Source of the DNA: Laspinema palackyanum D2a
GTDB lineage: Bacteria > Cyanobacteriota > Cyanobacteriia > Cyanobacteriales > Laspinemataceae
Assembly (NCBI GenBank): GCA_025370845.1
Contig: JAMXFF010000008.1
Span: 1-64,000, forward strand
Reading direction: 5' to 3'
DNA length: 64,000 nucleotides
Positions 16,770 through 27,243 of the stretch are shown here, in pieces; position 1 is the stretch's first letter, and each line of letters begins with the position of its first letter. The notes below the pieces were generated by a model. The model was given only the letters and a program-made list of their open reading frames with translations. It searched no databases and was not told the origin of the DNA. A program made the translations under genes and the position numbers.

Positions 16770-17896
16770 TTGTTAAACAAATCTCCTAAAAATCCTTTAC
16801 CCCCTTTACCAATGCGATCGCCTTTCAGTTTTGCCAACTGTTCCAGCAAGGGCCGTTCTTCTGCCGTTAACTTCGTCGGAATATCGATCGCCACAGAAAT
16901 CAGATGATCCCCACGCACTGCCGGATTCCCTAACTTCGGAACCCCTTTGCTATCCAACTTCATCACCGTATTCGGTTGAGTGCCAGCAGGAATCGTTAAT
17001 TCCGTAGGTCCATCCACCGTATTCACATCCAGACGACATCCCAAAATCGCCTGAAGGTAACTAATCTTAATTTCCGAGAGGATATTAATATTGTCGCGCT
17101 GAAACTCCGCATCTTCATTCACGAACAAATAAACGTACAAATCCCCCGACGGACCACCCCGGGCCCCCGCATCTCCTTCCGCAGAAACCCGCAAGCGAGT
17201 CCCATTATCCACCCCGGGTGGCACGTTAATTTTGAGCTTCTTCGTCTCTTGTTTGACCCCGGCCCCATTACAGGCTTCGCACTTATCCTCAATGGTTTCC
17301 CCCGTGCCGTTACAGGTGGGACAAACCGAGACTTGCGTGAAACTGCCAAAGGGGGTACGGGTAGCACGGCGAACCTGTCCTGCGCCATTGCAGGTGCCAC
17401 AGGTACGGGGACGGGTTCCAGGTTTGGCCCCAGTTCCCACACAGGAGCTACAGGTTTCCAGATGAGAAATGCGAATTTCTTTTTCGCCGCCAAATATGGC
17501 TTCGCGGAAATCCAGCTTCAAATCCAGGCGGAGGTCATCCCCGCGCACCGGACCGCTTCTTCTGCGGCCCTGTTGACCGGGAACACCACCCCCAGCAAAG
17601 CCATTAAAAAAGCTTTCAAAGATGTCAGCAAAGCCCATATCGCCCATATCACCGAATCCTGGCCCTCCGGCACCGGAACTGACTCCGGCTTCGCCAAATC
17701 GGTCATAACGCGCGCGGACTTCGGGTTCGCTCAGGACTTCGTAAGCGTGATTGATTTCTTTAAAGCGCTCTTCAGCGCCCTCTTCTTTATTGACATCTGG
17801 GTGATATTTGCGCGCTAACCGGCGGTAGGCACGTTTAATCTCTTCTTTGTCAGCAGTGCGAGCAACACCTAGAATTTCATAGTAATCGCGGGCCAT
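16766..17896 (-). CDS. dnaJ: Chaperone DnaJ
   Basis: The 376-aa protein has the J domain ([24 protein letters not shown]), a Gly/Phe-rich linker with [17 protein letters not shown], four CxxCxGxG zinc repeats ([32 protein letters not shown]) and the C-terminal substrate-binding domains. It stimulates DnaK ATPase and hands over unfolded clients. The zinc repeats are complete, so this is a type I (class A) J-protein. It follows dnaK after a 347-base spacer and overlaps the TusA-like gene. Confidence 0.96.
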   Translation of the reverse strand: MARDYYEILGVARTADKEEIKRAYRRLARKYHPDVNKEEGAEERFKEINHAYEVLSEPEVRARYDRFGEAGVSSGAGGPGFGDMGDMGFADIFESFFNGFAGGGVPGQQGRRRSGPVRGDDLRLDLKLDFREAIFGGEKEIRISHLETCSSCVGTGAKPGTRPRTCGTCNGAGQVRRATRTPFGSFTQVSVCPTCNGTGETIEDKCEACNGAGVKQETKKLKINVPPGVDNGTRLRVSAEGDAGARGGPSGDLYVYLFVNEDAEFQRDNINILSEIKISYLQAILGCRLDVNTVDGPTELTIPAGTQPNTVMKLDSKGVPKLGNPAVRGDHLISVAIDIPTKLTAEERPLLEQLAKLKGDRIGKGGKGFLGDLFNK

Positions 17897-17929
17897 AGAG
17901 CGCTTCTGGTAAAAATAAAAAACAAAAGG

Positions 17930-18235
17930 GACGCAAGCAATGGACTGTCATTTGGGGCGACAACCCCGGAAAGGTTCAGTTTGGTGAATCACAGGGGAGA
18001 CCTCTCCCCAAACCCCTCCCCACCTCTCCCCCGGCCCTCTCCTACCAGGAGAGGGAGAATAAGGAACTTTTTTTATTGCTGGAGGGGCTTTGAGAATCCC
18101 CCTTCCGGCTCCCCCTTCCCTCGTAGGGAAGGGGGTTGGGGGGTTAGGTCTTCAGAGGGTGACTTACTGAAGGGGAGCAGGTTTCTCTTTCTAAGAAAGA
18201 CCCAACCGCTGATTCCCACCTCAGTCTAGGGACCG
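17930..18235. repeat. GC-rich hairpin repeats between dnaK and dnaJ
   Basis: The spacer carries CCTCTCC/GGAGAGG hairpins (18000-18060) and a CCCTTCCCTC...GAGGGAAGGG-type hairpin near 18110-18135. Similar motifs occur at 21.4 kb. They could uncouple dnaJ levels from dnaK by terminating or stabilising the message. Confidence 0.5.
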
Positions 18236-18243
18236 ATCGGGAA

Positions 18244-20103
18244 TTACTCCGATGTATTGGCCTCTTCTTTTTCCTCTTCTTCCTCCACTGGGTTAGATTG
18301 CTGATAAACGGCAATTCCCACAGAGAAGAGAGTTTCTTGGAATGCGGACATTCGCTGTTTAAGCTCTTCAACCTCAACGGTTTTATTTTCGAGGGCTGCT
18401 TTTAGCTGTTTTGCTCTGTCCTTGAGTTCTGCTTTGAGTTCATCGCTCAACAGAGCCACGTTATCTTTTAAAGTCGCTTTATAATTATAGAACAGGCTTT
18501 CAGCCTGGTTTTTAATTTCTGCGACTTGTTTACGATAGCGGTCTTCATCGGCATATTTTTCGGCATCTTGACGCATTTTCTCGATTTCTTCGTCGCTCAA
18601 ACCACCGGTGCTGGTGATTTGGATGCTTTGGACCCGTTCGGTGCCTTTGTCTGTGGCGGTGACATTGAGAATGCCATTGGCATCAATTTCAAAGGAGACT
18701 TCGATTTGAGGAACCCCTCGGGGTGCGGGGGGGATTTTATCCAGGATGAAGTTGCCCAGGCTTTTGTTATCTTTGACCATTGCCCGTTCCCCTTGCAGAA
18801 CGTGGATTTCCACTTCTCGTTGTCCATCGGTGGCGGTGGAGAAGGTTTGGGCGCGACTGGTGGGAATGGTCGTGTTGCGATCGATAATTTTGGTAAAAAC
18901 GCCGCCGAGGGTTTCGATGCCGAGGGAGAGGGGAGTGACGTCCAACAATAGGACATCTTGGACTTCGCCTCCGAGGACCCCGGCTTGGATTCCGGCCCCG
19001 ATCGCCACTGCTTCATCGGGATTGACGGTGCGATCGGGTTCTTTGCCACCAAAATAATCACTGATGGCTTTTTGAACGGCGGGAATCCGCGTCGAACCAC
19101 CTACTAGGATAATCCGGTCGATTTCTTCGATACTCAGGGTGCTATCTTTAATCGCCTGGACGACGGGTTCTAAGCTGAGTTTGACCAAATTGCTCACGAG
19201 TTCTTCAAACTGCTCTCGGGTCAACTCCATTTCCAAGTGTTTGGGTCCGGTTTCGTCGGCGCTGATAAAAGGGAGGTTAATGGCGGCAGTTTCCCGAGAG
19301 GAGAGTTCAATTTTGGCTTTTTCTGCCGCTTCGCGAATCCGTTGGACGGCCATTTTATCTACGGAGAGGTCGATCCCCTCATTGATGCGGAATTGTTCGA
19401 CCATCCATTTGACTAGGGTGGTATCAAAGTCATCGCCGCCGAGGTGGTTGTTGCCGGAGGTGGATTTGACTTCAAAGATGCCGTCTCCGAGTTGGAGAAT
19501 GGAGACATCTAAGGTCCCGCCTCCGAGGTCAAAAACGAGGATGGTTTGGTCTTGTCCTTGTTTGTCTAAGCCGTAGGAGAGGGCGGCTGCGGTGGGTTCG
19601 TTGATGATTCGCAGCACTTCTAATCCGGCGATCGTGCCTGCATCTTTGGTGGCTTGGCGTTGAGCGTCGGTAAAGTAAGCCGGAACGGTAATCACCGCTT
19701 GGGTGACTTCTTCGGAGAGATAGGCTTCGGCATCCTCTTTGAGTTTTTGCAGGATCATGGCCGAAATTTCCTGGGGAGTGTAGGTGGTTCCCCGGATTTT
19801 GACATCTACGGTGTCGTCTCTGCCTTTGGTACAGGTGTAGGGAACTCGGGATCGTTCTTCTTCTGTGTCTTCCCAGCGACGACCGATAAAGCGTTTGATG
19901 CTGTAGACGGTGTTTTCGGCGTTGGTGACGGCTTGACGTTTGGCAAGCTGTCCGACAACGCGAGAGCCGTTTTTAGCAATTCCCACAATACTGGGGGTGG
20001 TGCGTCCGCCTTCGGTGTTGCTAATCACGTTGGGTTTACCGCCCTCTAAGACAGCAACACAACTATTGGTGGTCCCGAGGTCAATTCCGATGACTTTTCC
20101 CAT
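18244..20103 (-). CDS. dnaK: Chaperone DnaK (Hsp70)
   Basis: The 619-aa protein shows the Hsp70 signatures [27 protein letters not shown] and [13 protein letters not shown], then a substrate-binding domain ([14 protein letters not shown]) and a helical lid ending in an acidic Glu-rich tail. It is cytosolic, with grpE upstream and dnaJ downstream. The cluster order with rsgA resembles the DnaK2 locus of other cyanobacteria. I see no CIRCE-like inverted repeat upstream. Confidence 0.96.
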   Translation of the reverse strand: MGKVIGIDLGTTNSCVAVLEGGKPNVISNTEGGRTTPSIVGIAKNGSRVVGQLAKRQAVTNAENTVYSIKRFIGRRWEDTEEERSRVPYTCTKGRDDTVDVKIRGTTYTPQEISAMILQKLKEDAEAYLSEEVTQAVITVPAYFTDAQRQATKDAGTIAGLEVLRIINEPTAAALSYGLDKQGQDQTILVFDLGGGTLDVSILQLGDGIFEVKSTSGNNHLGGDDFDTTLVKWMVEQFRINEGIDLSVDKMAVQRIREAAEKAKIELSSRETAAINLPFISADETGPKHLEMELTREQFEELVSNLVKLSLEPVVQAIKDSTLSIEEIDRIILVGGSTRIPAVQKAISDYFGGKEPDRTVNPDEAVAIGAGIQAGVLGGEVQDVLLLDVTPLSLGIETLGGVFTKIIDRNTTIPTSRAQTFSTATDGQREVEIHVLQGERAMVKDNKSLGNFILDKIPPAPRGVPQIEVSFEIDANGILNVTATDKGTERVQSIQITSTGGLSDEEIEKMRQDAEKYADEDRYRKQVAEIKNQAESLFYNYKATLKDNVALLSDELKAELKDRAKQLKAALENKTVEVEELKQRMSAFQETLFSVGIAVYQQSNPVEEEEEKEEANTSE

Positions 20104-20264
20104 AGCGGTTCGGCGATTAAGGTGTGCGTGGCAATTGGGGGAAGGGTGGGTTCCCGTCGCGACAGGGGAGGGCGACGGAGTGGGGGGAGGATACGGGGGG
20201 TTGGTGCGAGAGATTCGGACCGGGGATCAGGCGACTGGGATGCCGCCGATCATTGAGGGTTAGG

Positions 20265-21050
20265 TTATTCTTGCGGACTGTCCGGAGTTTCTGAGGCTGG
20301 AGCTTCGTCCTCGTCCTCGGGTGCTGCCGCAACTTTCACCATTGCGTGTCGCAAGACGCGCTCGCCTAGCATATAACCCCGGCGGAATTCATCGGTGACG
20401 ATGCCTTCGGCATATTCCCGGGTGGGTTCGCGCATCACCGCTTCGTGGAAGTTCGGGTCGAACTCTTCTCCCTTGGGATACATGGCGGAGACGCCGATGC
20501 GCTTGAGGCTTTCTACCATCTGCTTATAAACGCTCAGGTAGCTTTTATGTAGGTTCATTTCCCCATCGTTTTGGGGTTTGATTTGTTCTTTGGCTCGCTC
20601 AAAGTTATCCACGACGGTTAACAATTCGCGGATGGTGGCGCATTTGGCTTGAGCTTCGAGTTCGAGCTTTTCTTTTTGGGTGCGCTTGCGGAAGTTGTCA
20701 AAGTCGGCGGCTAATCGGGCATATTGGCTTTTTAATTCTTCTAACTGAATGGTAAAAGCTTGATTCGCCTGGACTAAGGCTTCCATCGCCATGTACTCTT
20801 CCGGACTCGCGTCCGAGATTTCGGGCGCGGCGGCGGTGGGTTCCGCTGTTTCGGGCGCGGCACTCTCTTCTACTGCCGCTTCCCGAGGGGCCTCCTGCAC
20901 TTTCCCTTGATGACCCCATTCATCGGAGGCGGCTGCCTCGGATGCGTCATCAGCGGAATTGGATGCTCCGCCGGAGTTCTCCGCTGCCCATTCTGTTTGT
21001 GTTTTTTCTTGCTGTTTTTGTTCTTCTGTCACTTGAGCCTCCTTGGACAT
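20265..21050 (-). CDS. grpE: Nucleotide exchange factor GrpE
   Basis: From ATG 21050 ([11 protein letters not shown]) the protein is 261 aa. An acidic, Ala/Glu-rich N-terminal 85 residues precede a long coiled coil ([20 protein letters not shown] and [13 protein letters not shown]) and the C-terminal beta domain ([33 protein letters not shown]). GrpE releases ADP from DnaK and acts as a thermosensor. An in-frame start at 21122 would add 24 residues of unlikely composition. It is the first gene of the chaperone cluster. Confidence 0.93.
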   Translation of the reverse strand: MSKEAQVTEEQKQQEKTQTEWAAENSGGASNSADDASEAAASDEWGHQGKVQEAPREAAVEESAAPETAEPTAAAPEISDASPEEYMAMEALVQANQAFTIQLEELKSQYARLAADFDNFRKRTQKEKLELEAQAKCATIRELLTVVDNFERAKEQIKPQNDGEMNLHKSYLSVYKQMVESLKRIGVSAMYPKGEEFDPNFHEAVMREPTREYAEGIVTDEFRRGYMLGERVLRHAMVKVAAAPEDEDEAPASETPDSPQE

Positions 21051-22059
21051 TTGGAAACCCCGCGTCTTAAGGACCGGGGAGGAAAAATGACTGAGGGGAC
21101 GGGTATCCCTCGCGCTTTTCAACTACAGATCAGCGCCAAGCCTGGGTTATCCCATGCCAACTCTCCTATTTTAGAAACTGGCTTTACCCTCCCTAGGTCA
21201 GTGGGTGAGGCGACGGCGATCGCTCCCAACAGAATCCTTGATTAGCCTGGATCTGATGTTCTTAAGCGCACTGGACTTCACTTTACCATTTTATTACCCT
21301 CCCTGACAGGGGGTAAGGGGTCCTCTGACCCTCAGCCAGTGACTGCCCAAAATGAGCTGACCCTTCAGCTCAGGAGACCCCTTGCATAAATCTCTTAAGC
21401 CCCCGGGAAATAAACATTTATTCCTCTGGCTTCCCCCTTGGGAAGGGGGACGGGAGGGGGATCTCCCGGGGGGTTGGGGGGAGCAATCCGGAATGTTGTA
21501 AAACGCATATTCTCTGTTAATGATAAGTAATCTATTGCTGGAAATCATCGGGGATCAGGAATTCGCACCGGGTTTCCTCTAAGTTTTTAAAGATTTTGTA
21601 AATTTTGACGCTGAATTAGGCCGAGAATCGGTTATAAACTGTCCATGACTCAGCCGATAGATTGAAAAGTCGGTGAAAAGTTAACAAATATTTATGAAAA
21701 TCGGGGAAAGATAATGAAAGCAGATGAGATAATCATATAAATTCGCTCAGGATGCCCGGGGCAATTTCACCCTAGAGGATTTACTTAGATAAATCATTTA
21801 ATAAAAACCGGCAGGATGCTCCCTGAGAGAATCTCAAGTTTAAATGCTCCGCTTTAGGAAACTAAGTTTCAGTTAGAATAGTCATAGAGAATAGGGTATA
21901 AAAATTATTGAGGCGATCGCGGCAAGGGGAAAGAATGATTTTAAAGAGTTCGTTTCCGCCATTCAACCGCTAAACGAAAGGCAATTAATTTTTATAAACT
22001 CTCTCTACTTACCGGCCACTTAGAACAGGAGCAATTTTCCGGAGCCTTGCGGAATTGGG
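21051..22059. other. 1-kb non-coding region with hairpin repeats
   Basis: Region 21295-21490 holds GC-rich repeat debris (CCCTGACAGGGGGTAAGGGG; CTTCCCCCTTGGGAAGGGGG). The remainder is AT-rich, with no gene seen. It separates divergent grpE and the hypothetical membrane gene, so it must carry both promoters. Confidence 0.5.
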
Positions 22060-22563
22060 GTGCAACTGACATCTACAACAGAACCCTTACGCCCATTTCA
22101 CCGATTCGGGAGGCTAATTGTGAAAGAACTCACCCCAGATTCCTATCCAGAACAACCCGTGGATGATGTCGTCCACTCCTACGATCGCATTCTCTTAGCC
22201 ATTATCGTGACGGGACTCTTATATTGGTTTAATATCGCTTGGCGCGATCCCAACAGTCCGACTCAAGTTGCTGATGCGCTTCCGGCAACCGTTAACCTTT
22301 TATCGGAAGTCACCGCTGAGAAAGTATTGCAAGCGGTATCCACGGACTCGGGTTTACCCAAATCGGCACTGGAAATCGTGGAGAGCGAACCGGAAGTTGG
22401 AGTAGAAGCGCTTTGCGAGGCGATCGCCGCTGATTGCAGTCTGACTCCCCAACCCTCTGTCCAAGTCAAGATTGCCAGTCAGGAACAACTTTGGGTCTAT
22501 CGACTCAACCATTCCGGCAGTGAAGTAAAAGTTGAAAAAATCAGTTCTTCTCGGTTGGAGTGA
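22060..22563 (+). CDS. Hypothetical single-pass membrane protein
   Basis: I do not recognise this 167-aa protein. It has a short N-terminal cytoplasmic part, one transmembrane segment (ILLAIIVTGLLYWF, residues 44-58) and a C-terminal domain of about 105 residues containing two Cys near 132-139 (ALCEAIAADCSLTP). The start is a GTG at 22060, preceded by GGAATTGG. The gene is monocistronic, with a terminator-like hairpin about 125 bases downstream. Confidence 0.65.
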   Translation: MQLTSTTEPLRPFHRFGRLIVKELTPDSYPEQPVDDVVHSYDRILLAIIVTGLLYWFNIAWRDPNSPTQVADALPATVNLLSEVTAEKVLQAVSTDSGLPKSALEIVESEPEVGVEALCEAIAADCSLTPQPSVQVKIASQEQLWVYRLNHSGSEVKVEKISSSRLE

Positions 22564-22687
22564 ACCCTACAGCGCGGCTCTTTGACTAATAAATACTGCT
22601 GCATTAAGGATAGTCAATTTATGAACCTCCAAAGAGGGCCAACTAGATTGAACAAATTAGGTCTGTTCATGGGTACATCCACCAACC

Positions 22688-22728
22688 AATCGCTCCTGTA
22701 AGTTAAACTTGCCGGAGCGATTTGTTTT
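22688..22728 (+). terminator. Rho-independent terminator-like hairpin
   Basis: AATCGCTCC (22688-22696) pairs perfectly with GGAGCGATT (22714-22722), followed by TGTTTT. It lies between the hypothetical membrane gene and the 40-codon gene. Confidence 0.65.
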
Positions 22729-22856
22729 AAAGACTAGATTGAATGGATAAAAACCCCTTCATTTTGGGTTATAAATAAATCATCGGTCTCCCCGAGGCGA
22801 TCGCCTTACCCCGAGAGACCCGCAAACCCCAGTTGTTTTTATAGGTGCGTCGGAAT

Positions 22857-22979
22857 ATGATCCTCGCTTTAGAACTGCCAATTTCTAATGGTCTTATCGC
22901 TCAAATTTCCTTTACCCTAGTCGTAGCGGGAATTTTCCTCTGGCAAGCATTCAAAGCTTACCAAGAAGTCAAAAAATAA
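22857..22979 (+). CDS. 40-aa single-span membrane peptide
   Basis: A 40-codon frame, MILALELPISNGLI, then AQISFTLVVAGIFLWQAF, ending KAYQEVKK, has one predicted membrane helix with a short basic tail. This is the layout of small thylakoid subunits (photosystem, cytochrome b6f, NDH-1), but I could not match it to a known Psb, Psa, Pet or Ndh peptide. It is bounded by the terminator-like hairpin upstream and about 230 bases of non-coding DNA before purH. The start context is weak. Confidence 0.5.
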   Translation: MILALELPISNGLIAQISFTLVVAGIFLWQAFKAYQEVKK

Positions 22980-23207
22980 GGGCAACCGATGGGTCTGTGG
23001 CAACAAATCCCCAGTGCCGGTTGCCGCAAACCGTCGGTGTCTCTCACCTTCCCTAGGCATCTCACAATCCAGGTGAACCCGGGTCCGTCAACCCCTCTCC
23101 CCCAAAAATCTCGAAACTGAAAAACTAGACAAAAATTTCACAGAAATCCCCAAGGAAGGATTATCCTAGTAGAGACAAAATTCCACACTCTCAAAGGATG
23201 ATTCATC

Positions 23208-24767
23208 ATGGCGCGTCTGGCACTGTTGAGCACATCGGACAAAACCGGGTTAATTGACCTCGCCCGCCACTTAGTTGAGGAATTCGGCTTTGACCTCATC
23301 AGCAGTGGCGGCACCGCAACAGCCCTCAAAGAAGCCGGTTTGCCGGTGACTAAAGTCTCCGACTATACCGGGTCCCCAGAAATTTTAGGGGGGCGGGTGA
23401 AGACCCTGCATCCTCGGATTCATGGGGGTATCTTAGCAAGACGGGACTTAGCGGAGGACCTAGCAGATTTAGAAACCAACGACATTCGTCCGATTGATTT
23501 AGTCGTGGTCAATCTTTACCCCTTTGAACAAACCATCGCCAAGGAAGGGGTAACCTTTGCCGATGCGATCGAAAATATCGACATTGGCGGTCCCACTCTC
23601 CTGCGGGCATCGGCGAAAAATCACGCCCATCTGACGGTATTATGTAATCCGGGGCAGTATGACAGTTACTTAAAAGAATTGCGGAGTAACGGGAAAGCCT
23701 CTGCGGAGTTTCGCCTATCTTGTGCGAGAACAGCATTTTGGCATACGGCGTCTTATGATCGCGCGATCGCCACTTATCTGGATACCGCAGGCAATGCCGA
23801 TACCGAACATCCCACCCTGCCGGATACCTTTAGTATCAGTGGACATCAAATCCAATCCCTCCGTTACGGGGAAAACCCCCATCAAGCGGCAGCTTGGTAT
23901 CAAATGGGAACCACCCCCACGGGATGGACAGCAGCGAACAAACTGCAAGGGAAAGAGTTAAGTTACAACAACTTAATTGATTTAGAAGCAGCCCGTCAAA
24001 TTATTGCGGAATTTCCCGGCAGTAGCGAAGATCCGGCAGTCGCTATTCTTAAACATACTAATCCCTGTGGTGTGGCGATGGGAAATAGCCTAGTTGAAGC
24101 CTATCAAAAGGCTTTAGCAGCGGATTCGGTGTCCGCATTTGGGGGAATTGTCGCTTGCAATCGTCCCTTAGATGCAGCAACGGCAACGGAACTGACTAAA
24201 ACATTTTTGGAATGTGTGGTGGCCCCGGATTGCGAACCGGAAGCGGCAGAAATTTTAACGAAGAAATCTAAGCTGCGAATTTTAACCTTAGCGGATCTAC
24301 AAACTGGACCGAAAAAGACGATTAAGCCGATCGCCGGAGGATTTTTGGTGCAAGAGTCTGACGATGCGATCGCGGAACCGACGGAGTGGAAAGTGGTCAC
24401 GGAAAAACAGCCTACAGAAGACCAACTCGCGGAACTTCTCTTTGCTTGGAAGGTCGTCAAGCACGTTAAATCCAATGCCATTGTCGTGACAGGCGATCGC
24501 ACCACATTAGGGGTAGGTGCCGGTCAAATGAATCGCGTCGGGTCTGTTAAAATAGCCCTGGAACAAGCGGGAGAAAAAGCCCAGGGTGCGGTCCTCGCCT
24601 CGGATGGGTTTTTCCCCTTTGATGATTCCGTGCGAACCGCAGCCGCAGCAGGCATTGTAGCAGTGGTGCAACCGGGAGGAAGTCTGCGGGATAGTGATTC
24701 TATTGCCGCAGCGAATGAACTCGGTCTCGTGATGGTTTGTACTGGCATCCGTCACTTCTATCATTAA
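23208..24767 (+). CDS. purH: Bifunctional AICAR formyltransferase / IMP cyclohydrolase
   Basis: The 519-aa protein starts with the IMP cyclohydrolase domain (ALLSTSDKTGLIDLARHLVE, SSGGTATALKEAGL, GGRVKTLHPRIHGGIL) and continues with the AICAR transformylase domain (LRYGENPHQAAAWY, KHTNPCGVA, SDGFFPFDDSV, QPGGSLRDSD). It catalyses the last two steps of de novo IMP synthesis in the cytosol. The length is normal for PurH. It is a single gene. Confidence 0.97.
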   Translation: MARLALLSTSDKTGLIDLARHLVEEFGFDLISSGGTATALKEAGLPVTKVSDYTGSPEILGGRVKTLHPRIHGGILARRDLAEDLADLETNDIRPIDLVVVNLYPFEQTIAKEGVTFADAIENIDIGGPTLLRASAKNHAHLTVLCNPGQYDSYLKELRSNGKASAEFRLSCARTAFWHTASYDRAIATYLDTAGNADTEHPTLPDTFSISGHQIQSLRYGENPHQAAAWYQMGTTPTGWTAANKLQGKELSYNNLIDLEAARQIIAEFPGSSEDPAVAILKHTNPCGVAMGNSLVEAYQKALAADSVSAFGGIVACNRPLDAATATELTKTFLECVVAPDCEPEAAEILTKKSKLRILTLADLQTGPKKTIKPIAGGFLVQESDDAIAEPTEWKVVTEKQPTEDQLAELLFAWKVVKHVKSNAIVVTGDRTTLGVGAGQMNRVGSVKIALEQAGEKAQGAVLASDGFFPFDDSVRTAAAAGIVAVVQPGGSLRDSDSIAAANELGLVMVCTGIRHFYH

Positions 24768-24882
24768 GGGATTGGCGGGGGGTAAAACCTCCGCCTGATT
24801 GCTCAAAAAAGTGACACAATTCCGGAGTAATTCGGTTGTAAACCTGATAGTTTTTAGCCCTAATACAATTTATTTGGATAGA

Positions 24883-25956
24883 ATGATGCAAACTGAACTT
24901 TGGCAGGCGAACCTAATCAGTCCCTCACCCTCCGGACTGTCGAATGATTGGAAACGATGGATTGTGACCAATAAATTCCGTCAGATTCCCGATGGTCAAC
25001 TGGTGGATATTTTGGTGCAACGGGGGGTTGATATTCGGATGGCGATCGCAGAAGTCAAAGCCGTATCCGCACATCCCTATTTTCAAGCCGCTACAGCGAT
25101 GATGGCGGAACAAAAGCAACAAGCTCAAAGCGATATAGCCTTCTACTCTATCCAGGCTCACAAACTGGAAACCCAACTGGGGATTTATCGAACTTTAGAG
25201 CAATTATCTCCTAATTATAACAGGATTCACCGCATTGGGCGGCCTTCTCACTCGGATTTTTTTGAACAGTATTATGCCCAGAATACCCCGGTTATTTTAA
25301 CCGATGTCATGGGAAATTGGCAGGCATTGTCCCGGTGGAATCCGGAGTATTTAAAGCAACATTACGGAGAAGTTAGCGTTGGGGTGCAGTTCAACCGGGA
25401 ATCTAACCCTTTGTTTGAGCAAGAGAAGGACAAACACCGCCAACAGATGATGATGAAAGATTATGTGGATTTAGTCGTCACTGGGGGTAAAACCAATGAT
25501 TATTATATGGTGCCTTATAACGACAATTTTGATAATCCCCAGTTTAAACCCCTGCTCAATGACATCGAAATCTTTCCCGACTATCTGGATCCGACGTTAC
25601 AGCAAACTCGGATTTTCTTCTGGTTTGGTCCGGAAGGGACGATTACGCCACTGCATCACGACCCCTGCAATGTGCTCCTGGCTCAAGTGTATGGGAAAAA
25701 GCGCATTCGGTTAATTTCTCCCAATCAAAAACACTTACTTTACAATCAGGTTGGGGTTTATAGTGAGGTGGATTTACTCAATCCAGATTACGAGAAATAT
25801 CCCCGGTTTAAGGAGGTAGAAGTGATCGACGTTATCCTAGAACCGGGAGAGGTGATATTTTTGCCTGTGGGATGGTGGCATCATGTGGAGTCGTTAGATA
25901 TTTCGATTTCGGTTTCCTTCACGAATTTTTTGGTTAATAATTATTACAATATTTAG
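24883..25956 (+). CDS. JmjC/cupin_8 Fe(II)/2-oxoglutarate oxygenase-like protein
   Basis: The protein (357 aa from ATG 24883) has an N-terminal helical part (WKRWIVTNKFRQIPDG, LVDILVQRGVDIRMA) and a FIH-like JmjC domain from about residue 110. The iron triad is visible: His258 and Asp260 in PLHHDPCN, and His333 in GWWHHV. Members hydroxylate protein side chains or small molecules. It is the first of four neighbouring oxygenase-fold genes and lacks the GGHQ-type N-terminal domain of the other three. The substrate is unknown. A long frame upstream starts with TTG and is less likely. Confidence 0.82.
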   Translation: MMQTELWQANLISPSPSGLSNDWKRWIVTNKFRQIPDGQLVDILVQRGVDIRMAIAEVKAVSAHPYFQAATAMMAEQKQQAQSDIAFYSIQAHKLETQLGIYRTLEQLSPNYNRIHRIGRPSHSDFFEQYYAQNTPVILTDVMGNWQALSRWNPEYLKQHYGEVSVGVQFNRESNPLFEQEKDKHRQQMMMKDYVDLVVTGGKTNDYYMVPYNDNFDNPQFKPLLNDIEIFPDYLDPTLQQTRIFFWFGPEGTITPLHHDPCNVLLAQVYGKKRIRLISPNQKHLLYNQVGVYSEVDLLNPDYEKYPRFKEVEVIDVILEPGEVIFLPVGWWHHVESLDISISVSFTNFLVNNYYNI

Positions 25957-25997
25957 GGATAGGGAGGAGAATGAAGGTTGAGAGAGGAGCAGAACCC

Positions 25998-27134
25998 ATG
26001 ATAGCTGAACAAATCAGTGTTGACTCGGCGATCGCCACCGCAGATGACTCACAACTGGTGCAAGTGATGTTAATGCTAGATGGGGGTCATCAATGTGAAA
26101 TTGCTTTAATGCCGGATGCACCGTTACTGGGGGAACTATTTCAAGCTTTAACAACGGAACCGGAAAATAGCGAGAGTAAACTGTTTCAGATTCCGATTGA
26201 AGAGGGAAATGGAGCCTTATATTTTCCCGGCGCATCCTTAGTGGCGATCGCCACTGATCCTGCCGTTTCCCTGGCAATCCCAGAGGAACCCAAACCCATC
26301 GAAACCCGGGAAGACATCGAACCGGACGATCCCGTGCTACAACTGGAATGGCAACTCAATACTTACCACAAACTGGCAAAACTTTCTCCTGATTATGGCA
26401 AAGTTGAAAGAATTCCCCATGTTTCAGGTCCTGAATTTTTAGAGCGTTTTTATATTAGAAACAAGCCTGTAATTTTCACCGATTTGATGGAGAATTGGAA
26501 AGCGCTTTCATTGTGGAGTCCCCAATACTTTAAAGAGAAATACGGTCACGTTACCGTTGGTGCACAGTTTAATCGGGAATCCAATCAGCAGTATGAATGG
26601 TGTCGAGATAAGCATCAAAAAATGGTGCTATTCGGTGAATTTGTCGATCAGGTTCTGCAAGGGGGAGAAACCAATGATTACTATATAGGGGCCTACAATG
26701 GCAACTTTAGCCGGGAAGGATTCACAGGACTGCTGGACGATATCGAACTATTTCCTGAGTATTTAACGGATACTAAAGATGCCAATAACACCTCATTCTG
26801 GTTTGGTCCAGGCGGGGCGATTACCCCCTTGCATTTTGACCCTTTAAATACCTTCCTCTGTCAAGTGTATGGACGGAAACGGGTGCGCTTAATTGCGCCA
26901 ACTCAGAAGCATTTACTAGGCACTTATGGGCATTATTTCAGCAATATTGACTTAGAAAATCCCAACTTTGAGCGCTATCCTCAACTCAAAAAGTTAGATA
27001 TCATCGAGTTAATTATTGGGCCGGGAGATGTGCTATTTTTACCCGTGGGATGGTGGCATCAAGTCCGGTCTTTGGAGGTATCCATTTCTATATCTCTCTT
27101 AAATTTGGCTTTTGAGAATACCTTTAATTTCTAA
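25998..27134 (+). CDS. JmjC/cupin_8 oxygenase-like protein with GGHQ N-terminal domain
   Basis: The protein (378 aa) starts at ATG 25998, behind AGGAG at 8-9 bases. Residues about 20-95 form a small domain (VMLMLDGGHQCEIALMPDAP, LFQIPIEE, ALYFPGASLVAIATDP) that recurs in the next two proteins. Residues about 125-378 are a JmjC domain closely similar to the preceding gene, with His279 and Asp281 (PLHFDPLN) and His354 (GWWHQV). The catalytic residues look complete. It lies 41 bases from the previous gene and probably shares its transcript. The two JmjC domains are tandem paralogues. Confidence 0.82.
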   Translation: MIAEQISVDSAIATADDSQLVQVMLMLDGGHQCEIALMPDAPLLGELFQALTTEPENSESKLFQIPIEEGNGALYFPGASLVAIATDPAVSLAIPEEPKPIETREDIEPDDPVLQLEWQLNTYHKLAKLSPDYGKVERIPHVSGPEFLERFYIRNKPVIFTDLMENWKALSLWSPQYFKEKYGHVTVGAQFNRESNQQYEWCRDKHQKMVLFGEFVDQVLQGGETNDYYIGAYNGNFSREGFTGLLDDIELFPEYLTDTKDANNTSFWFGPGGAITPLHFDPLNTFLCQVYGRKRVRLIAPTQKHLLGTYGHYFSNIDLENPNFERYPQLKKLDIIELIIGPGDVLFLPVGWWHQVRSLEVSISISLLNLAFENTFNF

Positions 27135-27243
27135 GGGAAGAGTCTCAAGAATTGGACCAACAGAACCGGGGATTTCCATCAGCAAGAATGCTGAAATCCC
27201 CCATTTACATTTATCGAGTTTAAACGGGAGATTACCTATAAAA

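Noticed and set aside
17249..17818. A 189-codon open frame opposite dnaJ
   Set aside because: dnaJ is certain on the other strand and this frame has no domain pattern.
20104..20264. Search for a CIRCE operator upstream of dnaK
   Set aside because: No TTAGCACTC-type inverted repeat was seen between grpE and dnaK.
22621..22701. 26-codon frame MNLQRGPTRLNKLG running into the terminator hairpin
   Set aside because: Too short and ends inside the hairpin; it could be a leader peptide, but nothing shows it is translated.
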